Of a DNA stretch of 64,000 nt, positions 1-6,381 are shown piece by piece. Source of the stretch: Billgrantia desiderata (lineage in GTDB: Bacteria; Pseudomonadota; Gammaproteobacteria; Pseudomonadales; Halomonadaceae); the NCBI GenBank assembly GCA_011742915.1, contig JAAQTN010000024.1:1-64000 (forward strand). Reading direction: 5' to 3'. Both the position numbers and the translations under genes were made by a program. The notes under the pieces are model-generated. The model searched no databases and was not told the origin of the DNA. It was given only the letters and a program-made list of their open reading frames with translations. Numbering within the stretch: position 1 is the first letter of the stretch; every line of letters starts with the position of its first letter.

Positions 1-125
1 CCAGGTCACCGTCGTAGAACCGGAAAAACAGGTGGCCTAAAAGACCTCAGAGGCGACAGATTCCTTGACAACTACCGAAGCCGTCCTCTCCACCAAGGTT
101 TGCTAAAAAAGTTGTCCTGTAAATC

Positions 126-153
126 TTGTAATTGTTGTTTTTCATGATATAAT
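126..153 (+). promoter_or_regulatory. Candidate sigma-70 promoter in mobile element
   Basis: TTGTAA at 126-131 and a perfect TATAAT at 148-153 are separated by 16 bp. The region is very AT-rich, so chance matches are likely. The site lies about 60 bp upstream of a strong terminator hairpin with no open reading frame between them, which would fit a short non-coding transcript. Confidence 0.35.
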
Positions 154-159
154 ATACTC

Positions 160-250
160 CTAGAAAAGTGTTAATAGTCTTACCGGCGGGCAACCGGAAT
201 ATTAGTATATCATAAAGTTATCAAATATGCAACTATTTGATAACTTTTTT
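160..250 (+). ncRNA. Possible short non-coding transcript ending in a strong terminator
   Basis: Between the candidate promoter (126-153) and the terminator (214-250) there is no open reading frame of meaningful length. An inner element with two CCGG copies flanking a short loop (about 183-197) could fold. The unit has the shape of an sRNA or antisense regulator of a mobile element, but no known RNA family was recognised. The call rests only on promoter-terminator spacing. Confidence 0.25.
214..250 (+). terminator. Rho-independent terminator, perfect 14-bp stem
   Basis: AAAGTTATCAAATA (214-227) pairs perfectly with TATTTGATAACTTT (234-247) around a 6-nt loop and runs into further T residues to 250. 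The A-tract on the left arm makes it potentially bidirectional. It ends whatever is transcribed from the left on the plus strand. Confidence 0.75.
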
Positions 251-268
251 ATTGCTAGTCTTAAATTA

Positions 269-360
269 GTTGAGCATATACTCAACTTGATGAGGAAAAA
301 GTTGAGTATATGCTCAAAGAGTTGAGTATATGGATAACTAAAGTTGAGCATATGCTCAAC
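269..360. repeat. Four spaced copies of an 18-bp palindrome-like repeat
   Basis: The copies are GTTGAGCATATACTCAAC (269-286), GTTGAGTATATGCTCAAA (301-318), GTTGAGTATATGGATAAC (321-338, right half degenerate) and GTTGAGCATATGCTCAAC (343-360, a perfect palindrome). Start-to-start spacings are 32, 20 and 22 bp. No gene overlaps them. They look like a cluster of binding sites for a dimeric DNA-binding protein, such as operators, a partition site or replication iterons of the element. No cognate regulator is inside the window. Confidence 0.75.
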
Positions 361-458
361 TCACTTTTTTTTAGACAAGTAAAAGTGCTGTAAATATGAC
401 GACAAATCTTTGCTTATTTACTACCTTCTCAGTTTAATAATTTTTTTATTGAAAACAA

Positions 459-486
459 GCCAAGCCTTCGGCTCTTTTTTGTTTTT
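459..486. terminator. Small hairpin terminator downstream of integrase
   Basis: AGCC (463-466), loop TTC, GGCT (470-473), then C and a run of T to 480, flanked by AAAACAAG on the left and TTGTTTT on the right so that the outer arms also pair. The T-run favours plus-strand termination. On the minus strand the outer TTGTTTT could serve the integrase transcript. Confidence 0.5.
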
Positions 487-496
487 AATCCTATGC

Positions 497-511
497 GGTG
501 GCTTCGCCACC
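497..511. other. Hairpin overlapping the integrase stop codon
   Basis: GGTGGC (497-502), loop TTC, GCCACC (506-511) form a perfect 6-bp stem. Position 511 is the last base of the integrase stop codon TAG read on the minus strand. No T-run follows directly on that strand. It may slow 3' decay or help termination together with the hairpin at 459-486. Confidence 0.5.
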
Positions 512-1683
512 TAGGTATTGAAGGGTGGAATATTTAACTTTTTTATAGCTTTAAACATTTGCTCAGCACTTGCCCCTTCACTGTAAATATCGAATGTCAC
601 GGTTCCCGTTTCATGACCGACTATTGAGGCTATGATAAGAGGTGGGGTATCAATGTGCTGTAAAGCTGTTATAACCGTCTTTCTGATGCTATGGAAAACA
701 TAGCGGGCATCATAGCCCATTTCCGTTTTAAGTCTGCCAAAAGCCTTACTGTGGGAGTCTGAGCGAATGCCATACTTATTACCGCCAGAGCTTTTTATTA
801 GGTAGCCGTCGCTTGATTTTGTCGCTAGCTCGTCAATTAACTCCTTGAGTTTAGGATGGATTGGTATTTTTCTAATGCTGGAATCAGTCTTCCCTTCTTC
901 AATGAAAAGACACTTGATACCTTTTTCCTCAATGATGTGCTCAGTTTTAAGCTTGCATATTTCTTCAATACGACACCCAGTATAGCTTGCTATCTTTATC
1001 ATATCGGCAAGTTCCAGCTTTCCTTTTGCTACTGCACCACTGTGAAGCTTGGGCAAGTCTTCAACTTGAAAAGGGAGCCGTTTTTCTTCTTTTTTCTTAC
1101 CTTTCTTAATTGATGGCAGGTCATGACCTTCAAAGGGCGGGGACTTCTGCTTGTATTTCGTGCGATACTCACGATTATACTTATACATCCATTTGTGAAA
1201 ACTATTTCCAGCATACAAATATTGCTTTTTTGTTTTCGTGGCGACTGCCAGTGTTTCTAAAAAGCGATGAACTGCTCCGAATGTAAGATCGTCGCCATTC
1301 TCCTTGAAATAAGCATCCATCTGTTTGATTTTTGATATTTGGGTATCGACTGTTTTTGTTGATATACCCTTGATTTCTTTTTGATATTTCTCAAACTTTT
1401 CAAGTTGCTTGTGAGTGAAGGGTAGCTTTGTGCTGTATTTCTTCTGAGCTTTCGGCCATTGGTTCCGCTCTGCCTCGGCCAAGGGTTGTCCTTGGCGGGC
1501 ATTACGGATCTGTTTCCGCCATGCATGAAGGATTGGCAACTTCCGCTCGTTCGCCTCTCGCCTACTGCCAGTTTTCAAGGTCTTTGTCAATGCCTTTCGA
1601 CCGCCGAAGGCTTCCCGCACATCCTCGGGTATATCGAGCCTTACGTGATACATGCCTTTTTTCTGAATTAAGTGGTCAGCCAT
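511..1683 (-). CDS. Tyrosine recombinase/integrase of a genomic island
   Basis: Site-specific recombinase of the phage integrase family, about 390 residues. The N-terminus is the short DUF6538-like segment typical of island integrases, followed by a SAM-like core-binding region (about 95-180) and the catalytic domain. The catalytic residues are visible: R238 in the TGCRIEE motif, H331 and R334 in HSIRK, H357 in VGHET and Tyr367 in DIYSEG. The start at 1683 is preferred over 1722 because AGGA lies nine bases upstream. The gene is strikingly AT-rich compared with the genes that follow and reads away from the tRNA-Ser remnant at 1817-1836, the usual layout for an island integrase beside its attachment site. 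Confidence 0.93.
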   Translation of the reverse strand: MADHLIQKKGMYHVRLDIPEDVREAFGGRKALTKTLKTGSRREANERKLPILHAWRKQIRNARQGQPLAEAERNQWPKAQKKYSTKLPFTHKQLEKFEKYQKEIKGISTKTVDTQISKIKQMDAYFKENGDDLTFGAVHRFLETLAVATKTKKQYLYAGNSFHKWMYKYNREYRTKYKQKSPPFEGHDLPSIKKGKKKEEKRLPFQVEDLPKLHSGAVAKGKLELADMIKIASYTGCRIEEICKLKTEHIIEEKGIKCLFIEEGKTDSSIRKIPIHPKLKELIDELATKSSDGYLIKSSGGNKYGIRSDSHSKAFGRLKTEMGYDARYVFHSIRKTVITALQHIDTPPLIIASIVGHETGTVTFDIYSEGASAEQMFKAIKKLNIPPFNT

Positions 1684-1736
1684 ATCATGGTTTCCTGTTT
1701 GAACCAGGCTATGGTAGCTCAAAAAATAGTCATTTT

Positions 1737-1771
1737 CTAACCAAAAACTCTAACCAAAAGGTTAAGTAACC
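1737..1771. repeat. Direct repeats between integrase and att site, possible arm-type sites
   Basis: CTAACCAAAA occurs at 1737-1746 and again at 1750-1759, a 13-bp period, followed by the near-palindrome GGTTAAGTAACC (1760-1771). The segment lies between the integrase start and the tRNA remnant, where arm-type integrase binding sites and the int promoter are expected. The role is inferred from position. Confidence 0.45.
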
Positions 1772-1816
1772 CCTTATATTTCATATAAAACAACAGCTTA
1801 TGTGTATTTTCAGAAA

Positions 1817-1836
1817 GTCCCTGTCCCTCCGCCACC
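1817..1836 (+). other. attR: 3' end of a tRNA-Ser gene left by island integration
   Basis: The 20 bases match the T-arm/acceptor 3' end expected of a bacterial tRNA-Ser with acceptor sequence TCCCTCC, discriminator G and encoded CCA. No tRNA body precedes it; integrase-side AT-rich DNA does. A terminator follows 15 bp later. This is the pattern of a target-site duplication: the intact tRNA should lie at the other end of the element, left of the window. The exact core length cannot be set without the left junction. Confidence 0.75.
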
Positions 1837-1851
1837 TTGTCTTTTAGAATC

Positions 1852-1873
1852 AAGCGCCTACGGGCGCTTTTTT
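1852..1873 (+). terminator. Host tRNA-Ser terminator stranded beside attR
   Basis: AAGCGCC (1852-1858), a TACG tetraloop (1859-1862), GGCGCTT (1863-1869) and a T-run to 1873. It has the canonical form of a tRNA-gene terminator and sits where the native terminator of the interrupted tRNA locus should remain after integration. Confidence 0.8.
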
Positions 1874-1894
1874 CGTTTGCCCACCATCCAACCC

Positions 1895-1949
1895 AACATC
1901 ATGCAGATAGGCGGCATGCTCACCGCATGCCGCCTATCTGCATGATGTT
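1895..1949. repeat. Perfect 25-bp inverted repeat
   Basis: The arm at 1895-1919 and the arm at 1925-1949 are exact reverse complements over 25 bp, with loop TCACC. It lies four bases downstream of the antitoxin stop codon (minus strand) and after the tRNA terminator. No proper T-run follows on either strand, so it is not a textbook terminator. It could be a transcript-end stabilising hairpin, a REP/MITE-like element or a protein site. Confidence 0.85.
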
Positions 1950-1953
1950 TCGA

Positions 1954-2298
1954 TCAGTCGCTCAATGTGAGCTGACTGACGTGGATCCCCAAGGCTGCCG
2001 CCGCTTTCTTCAAGGTGGCATGCCGTGGCCTGGCGGTGGGTCGCTCCCACTGAGCCACTTGGGCTTGGGAGACTTTCATGCGCTCTGCCAGCTCGGCCTG
2101 GGTCATGCCCAGGTACTCACGCCAGCAGCGCAACAAAGGCAGATCATCGGTCAGATGACGGCTTACCACTTCATGTGGCAGTGTCAGGGCATCGACTTTA
2201 CCTGCCCGCTCCACCAGCTCGGTGAATTGCTCCAGCGGCACCACGGCATAGCGACGACCGGCCTGCTCACTGATGTGATAGTCAATATGTGCATTCAT
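1954..2298 (-). CDS. XRE-family antitoxin of a type II toxin-antitoxin pair
   Basis: A 114-residue protein with an N-terminal segment resembling antitoxin toxin-binding regions (residues 1-35, including the YAVVPLEQF stretch) and a C-terminal helix-turn-helix of the XRE/Cro type (about 58-110; MTQAELAERMKVSQAQVAQWE is the HTH core). It starts 17 bp inside the end of the upstream toxin gene, so the two are translationally linked. The likely role is to neutralise the toxin and, with it, repress the shared promoter. The toxin-first order is that of HigBA-type systems. Confidence 0.85.
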   Translation of the reverse strand: MNAHIDYHISEQAGRRYAVVPLEQFTELVERAGKVDALTLPHEVVSRHLTDDLPLLRCWREYLGMTQAELAERMKVSQAQVAQWERPTARPRHATLKKAAAALGIHVSQLTLSD

Positions 2299-2548
2299 CG
2301 CGCTTTCTCACCTCCTCGATGGAGACGACCTTCAATTCGGACTCGACGTCGAACAAGACGCGATAGCGTCCCACTCTCATCCGATATTGGTATCGGTGAT
2401 TCTTCAGGCGTTTGATGTCATTGGCCTGCATGGCTTCGGGCCAGTCCTTGAGCGATCCGACGCTCTCGACGATACGACCCCGCTCCGGCAGTGGGATCTT
2501 CTTCGCCTGTTTGGCTGCCTTCAACGTCCACTGTACATGATGCGTCAT
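2282..2548 (-). CDS. RelE/ParE-superfamily toxin
   Basis: An 88-residue basic protein with the RelE/ParE fold signature: an N-terminal helix rich in Lys/Ala, the central basic segment KRLKNHRYQYRMRVGRYRV and a C-terminal strand ending in RKRDECTY. In this family such toxins are usually mRNA interferases, or gyrase poisons in the ParE branch; the branch cannot be fixed from sequence alone. It overlaps the antitoxin gene by 17 bp. There is almost no leader: a TATAAA box lies only about eight bases upstream of the ATG, so the mRNA may be leaderless. Confidence 0.87.
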   Translation of the reverse strand: MTHHVQWTLKAAKQAKKIPLPERGRIVESVGSLKDWPEAMQANDIKRLKNHRYQYRMRVGRYRVLFDVESELKVVSIEEVRKRDECTY

Positions 2549-2567
2549 AAGTTTTTATAAGCTTATG
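2546..2567. promoter_or_regulatory. Palindromic operator candidate at the toxin-antitoxin start
   Basis: CATAAG (2546-2551) and CTTATG (2562-2567) form inverted half-sites ten bases apart, overlapping the toxin start codon. Inside lies the perfect palindrome ATAAGCTTAT (2557-2566), which also covers the presumed -10 region. This is the expected place for autoregulation by the antitoxin complex. Confidence 0.5.
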
Positions 2568-2804
2568 GGTGAGGGGCCGGCTCTGCAAGCCTGGCAGAGC
2601 GACAGCATGACGTAGCGAGGATACATCGCCTGGTCGGAGGGCGTAATCGAGGAGGTGAGCTGGCCACCAAGCCCCGTGCTCCAGCTCGATATGCTGGCAA
2701 TCCTAATTCGGACGCTCGTCACCTCTATTGCGGTGCAATATGAGGTGTTAGAATAGCGCCGTTTTTTCATCCCTCCCCTACTACTCCACCCAGGAACTCA
2801 ATCC

Positions 2805-4286
2805 ATGCCTATCGGCTTTTGTTCCCTCGCCAGGCTCCGGGGCCTTTCCCGGTGGCCAGGCATCGTGCTGCTCGCACTTCTCGCCACGACCTTCAGCCCG
2901 GCCGCCTTTGCCGTCACCGGAAGTATTCCGATGACCGGCTCGATGGTCGGTTTCCTGGCAGTCCTGATCTTCGTATTGGCCTACTCCCTGGTCATGGCCG
3001 AAGAGAAGCTGCACATGCGCAAGTCGAAGCCGGTGCTGGTTGCCGCCGGCTTGATCTGGACGATGATCGGCTGGGTCTACGTGCAGGCCGGCATGCCCGA
3101 CCAGGCCGAGCACGCCTTCCGCGAAACCCTGCTCGAGTTCACCGAGCTCATGCTCTTCCTGCTGGTGGCGATGACCTACATCAACGCCATGGACGAGCGC
3201 CGTGTCTTCGATGCCCTGCGCTCCTGGATGGTACGCAAGGGCTTCAGCTACCGACAGCTCTTCTGGCTGACGGGCGTGCTGGCCTTCGTGATCTCGCCCA
3301 TCGCCGACAACCTGACCACGGCCATGCTGATGTGTGCGGTGGTGACCAAGGTGGCCGAGGGTGACAAGCGCTTCATCAACCTGTGCTGCATCAACATCGT
3401 CGTGGCAGCCAACGCCGGTGGCGCCTTCAGCCCGTTCGGTGACATCACCACGCTGATGGTGTGGCAGGCCGGCATCGTGCAGTTCTATGAGTTCTTCACG
3501 CTGCTGATTCCTTCCATCGTCAATTTCATCATTCCCGCCCTGGTGATGAGCCTGTTCATCAACAATCGCAAGCCGGAGGGCGTGTACGAGGACGTCTGGC
3601 TCAAGCGCGGTGCGCGCCGCATCATCGCCCTATTCCTGCTCACCGTGGCCACGGCGGTCGCCAGCCACACCCTGCTCCACCTGCCGCCGGTACTGGGCAT
3701 GATGACGGGCCTTGGCTACCTGCAGTTCTTCGGTTACTACCTGCGCCGCAGCCTGCCGCGCTCGCTGGAGCGCAAGCGTGCCCGCTACACCGCCCGTGGC
3801 GATGAGCGTAAATTGGCTCAGCTGGGCAGCGTGGTGCCCTTCGACGTATTCAATCGTGTGGCGCGCGCCGAGTGGGACACCCTGCTGTTCTTCTACGGCG
3901 TCGTGATGTGCGTGGGCGGCCTGGGCTTCATGGGCTATCTGGGGCTGCTCTCCGAGGCGCTCTACCTGGGCTGGAACCCGACCTGGGCCAACATCGTGCT
4001 GGGACTGGTCTCGGCGGTGGTCGACAACATCCCCGTGATGTTCGCCGTGCTGACCATGCAGCCCGACATGTCCCACGGGCAGTGGCTGCTGATCACCCTG
4101 ACCGCCGGCGTGGGGGGCAGCGTGCTGTCGATCGGCTCCGCCGCCGGTGTCGCTCTCATGGGCCAGGCGCGTGGCAACTACACCTTCATGGGCCACCTGC
4201 GCTGGGCGCCGGTGATCCTGGTGGGCTATGCGGCCAGCATCGCAGTTCATCTGTGGCTCAATGCAGCCAGCTTCGCCATCGGTTGA
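2805..4286 (+). CDS. nhaD: Na+/H+ antiporter NhaD
   Basis: A 493-residue inner-membrane antiporter of the IT superfamily. A hydrophobic signal-like first segment (about 18-36) is followed by around a dozen membrane helices. Family hallmarks are present: SPIADNLTTAM, the NAGGAFSPFGDITTLMVW stretch and SAVVDNIPVMFA, which carry the acidic and polar residues of the ion path. NhaD exports Na+ (and Li+) in exchange for protons at alkaline pH and is typical of halophilic and marine gammaproteobacteria. A strong hairpin follows the stop. It lies convergent to the nhaP2-type gene. Confidence 0.95.
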   Translation: MPIGFCSLARLRGLSRWPGIVLLALLATTFSPAAFAVTGSIPMTGSMVGFLAVLIFVLAYSLVMAEEKLHMRKSKPVLVAAGLIWTMIGWVYVQAGMPDQAEHAFRETLLEFTELMLFLLVAMTYINAMDERRVFDALRSWMVRKGFSYRQLFWLTGVLAFVISPIADNLTTAMLMCAVVTKVAEGDKRFINLCCINIVVAANAGGAFSPFGDITTLMVWQAGIVQFYEFFTLLIPSIVNFIIPALVMSLFINNRKPEGVYEDVWLKRGARRIIALFLLTVATAVASHTLLHLPPVLGMMTGLGYLQFFGYYLRRSLPRSLERKRARYTARGDERKLAQLGSVVPFDVFNRVARAEWDTLLFFYGVVMCVGGLGFMGYLGLLSEALYLGWNPTWANIVLGLVSAVVDNIPVMFAVLTMQPDMSHGQWLLITLTAGVGGSVLSIGSAAGVALMGQARGNYTFMGHLRWAPVILVGYAASIAVHLWLNAASFAIG

Positions 4287-4307
4287 GTGGCCGGTGGCAC
4301 GACGCAA

Positions 4308-4332
4308 GACGGGGCAGCTTGGCTGCCCCGTC
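4308..4332. terminator. Hairpin terminator between nhaD and the minus-strand genes
   Basis: GACGGGGCAGC (4308-4318), loop TTG, GCTGCCCCGTC (4322-4332): a perfect 11-bp GC-rich stem 22 bp after the nhaD stop. The T-run is poor on the plus strand. It probably acts in both directions between convergent units. Confidence 0.65.
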
Positions 4333-4364
4333 TCGTATGTGACGCCGTCGTATGGAAGCGAGTA

Positions 4365-4451
4365 TCAAAAGATGAGCATCAGCAAACCGATGACCACCAG
4401 CAGGCCGATGAGAAAGATGATCCCGGCGGTGCTTGCCAGAAATTTGAGCAT
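4365..4451 (-). CDS. 28-residue single-span membrane peptide
   Basis: Starts with ATG at 4451 behind AAGGAGA with good spacing. It encodes a short polar N-terminus (MLKFLAST) followed by one uninterrupted hydrophobic helix rich in Ile, Leu, Val and Gly up to the stop at 4365. It lies between nhaD and nhaP2, reading in the nhaP2 direction about 90 bp downstream of that gene. The ribosome-binding site and clean transmembrane composition argue that it is real. Function unknown; many bacterial peptides of this kind bind and tune membrane transporters, so either neighbouring antiporter is a possible partner (inference). Confidence 0.65.
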   Translation of the reverse strand: MLKFLASTAGIIFLIGLLVVIGLLMLIF

Positions 4452-4540
4452 GTGACGTCTCCTTGTCGATGCCGATAGCGGTTACGAGAAGATAGAAGCC
4501 GCCGTTCAGTGCTGCAAGCGAAGCGGTCGGGACCCGGGCC

Positions 4541-6247
4541 TCAATAGAGACGCAAGCCGACGCGGGTCACCCGATTGCCGTCCATCTCGCTGACCACCCA
4601 GTGAATGCCGTGCCAGTCGACGTCGTCACCCACGACGGGATGACCGCCGACGCGCAGGGACACGAATTCGGCCAAAGTCATCTCGCTCTCTCCGGGGCTC
4701 AGGGTCAGGCCGTAGACGCTGGCGATATCCCGCATCAAGGCATCGCCATCGAAGGTGAAAGTGCCGAAGAAGGCGCGCTCCCGCTTCAACTTGGCGTCGC
4801 CGCTGAACAGCCGGTTGAGCGCCGGCAGGTCCTCGCTGCGGCCGATGACGCAAATCACGTCGCCAAGCTTCAGGCGCGTGCTGCCCTTTGGATGCAGCAT
4901 GGCGTGTTGGCGAAACAGTGCCGAAATCACTGCGCCCGAAGGAAAGCGCAACAGGCGGATGGGGACGTCGTCGAGGTCCTGGTTGTCCACCTTGTAGACG
5001 AACATCTCGTAGTCGTTTTCCGGCAGGATGCCTAGCGGGCCACGATTGTTGGGGGTCACGCCAACGGGTACCTCGACCTTGGTCCAGCGTGCCATCAAGG
5101 GTAGCGTGCCGCCCTGGATCAGCAGCGAGAGCAAGACCACGGCAAAGGCGACGTTGAAATAGAGCGCGGAATTCTCCACCCCCCCGATCACCGGGAAGAT
5201 GGCCAGTACGATGGGCACCGCCCCTCTCAGACCGACCCAGGAGATGAAGCCGATCTCCCGCCAGCGGAAACGAAAGAACGGCTTGACCGTCAGCAGCACC
5301 GCCAGCGGGCGGGCGATGAAGATCAGCACCAGTGCTACCAGCGCGGCCGGCAAGGCGAACTCGAGCAGCCCCGACGGGCTGACCAGCAGGCCCAGGATCA
5401 GGAACAGGCCGATCTGACTCAACCAGGCCAGGCCATCATGCACGGGCAGAATGAAGTTGAGATGGCGCCCCGGCTGGTTGCCGATCATCAACCCGGTGAG
5501 ATAGATCGCCAGGAAGCCGCTGCCGCCAAGGAAGCTGGTGGCGCCGAAAACGCAGAATCCCAGGCCCAGGGCCAACAGCGAGTAGAGCCCCGGGGCGAGG
5601 TCCAGCCAGCGCAGCAGTTTCGCACTCAACCAGCCGCCTCCCACCCCGATCACCAGCGCCAGACCGAACTGCAGGGCCATGAACATCGCCGTTGAACCCA
5701 GCCCGCGAATGTCGCCAACCAGCAGTTCGACGAGCAGCAGGGTCAGGAAGATGGCCATCGGGTCGTTGGTGCCGGACTCGATCTCGAGCGTCGCACTGAC
5801 GCGCTCGTTGAGATGCACGCCGCGGCCGCTGAGCATCGAGAAAACCGCAGCGGCATCGGTGGAGCCGACGATCGCGCCGACCAGCAGGCCCTGAATCAGC
5901 GTGAGATCGAAGATCCACATGGCGAACAGGCCGACGATGGCGCTGGTGACGAACACGCCGAGTGTGGCGAGGGAGAGCGCCGGACGAAAACCGACCCGGA
6001 AGGTCTTGAGGCGGGTACGCAGCCCGCCATCGAGAAGGATCATGGCCAGCGCGAGATGGCCGATCAGGAAGGCCAGCGAGTAATCGTCGAACTGGATACC
6101 CAGAATACCGTCTTCGCCGGCCAGCATGCCCAGCCCGAGGAAGATCAGCAGCAGCGGCAAGCCCACCATCGAGGAGATGCGGCTTGCCACGACACTCAGA
6201 GCGATAAGGAAGCCGGATAACAGAAACAGTGTATTGATGGTGTCCAT
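4541..6247 (-). CDS. nhaP2: K+/H+ (Na+/H+) antiporter NhaP2/CvrA with C-terminal TrkA_C and CorC-like domains
   Basis: A 568-residue CPA1 antiporter, close to the usual 570-580 of this family. Residues 1-390 are the twelve-helix exchanger, with GSTDAAAVFSML and the ESGTNDPMA motif carrying the exchange aspartate. A cytoplasmic part follows: a TrkA_C-type nucleotide-binding domain (about 400-480; RLKLGDVICVIGR) and a CorC/HlyC-type end (about 490-568). In Vibrio and E. coli homologues this protein moves K+ in exchange for H+ and protects against alkaline or low-osmolarity stress. Pairing with nhaD fits a salt-adapted host. Confidence 0.92.
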   Translation of the reverse strand: MDTINTLFLLSGFLIALSVVASRISSMVGLPLLLIFLGLGMLAGEDGILGIQFDDYSLAFLIGHLALAMILLDGGLRTRLKTFRVGFRPALSLATLGVFVTSAIVGLFAMWIFDLTLIQGLLVGAIVGSTDAAAVFSMLSGRGVHLNERVSATLEIESGTNDPMAIFLTLLLVELLVGDIRGLGSTAMFMALQFGLALVIGVGGGWLSAKLLRWLDLAPGLYSLLALGLGFCVFGATSFLGGSGFLAIYLTGLMIGNQPGRHLNFILPVHDGLAWLSQIGLFLILGLLVSPSGLLEFALPAALVALVLIFIARPLAVLLTVKPFFRFRWREIGFISWVGLRGAVPIVLAIFPVIGGVENSALYFNVAFAVVLLSLLIQGGTLPLMARWTKVEVPVGVTPNNRGPLGILPENDYEMFVYKVDNQDLDDVPIRLLRFPSGAVISALFRQHAMLHPKGSTRLKLGDVICVIGRSEDLPALNRLFSGDAKLKRERAFFGTFTFDGDALMRDIASVYGLTLSPGESEMTLAEFVSLRVGGHPVVGDDVDWHGIHWVVSEMDGNRVTRVGLRLY

Positions 6248-6381
6248 GCATGACCTCGAGCCGGAATGGCTCCATTATGCCATGCCACCCTTACTATCGC
6301 AGGACGGTCTCAGCTAGCCATGCCTGTCATGACAACGATAAACTGGTCGCTTACCGAAGATTACACTTGCTTTGGAGCTCC

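Noticed and set aside
269..360. CRISPR-like array
   Set aside because: The repeats are 18 bp, palindromic and only 2-14 bp apart with irregular spacing; there are no spacers of constant length and no cas genes.
2555..2770. 71-residue minus-strand ORF between toxin gene and nhaD
   Set aside because: It ends next to the toxin start, has no ribosome-binding site, covers the nhaD promoter region and has no family-like features.
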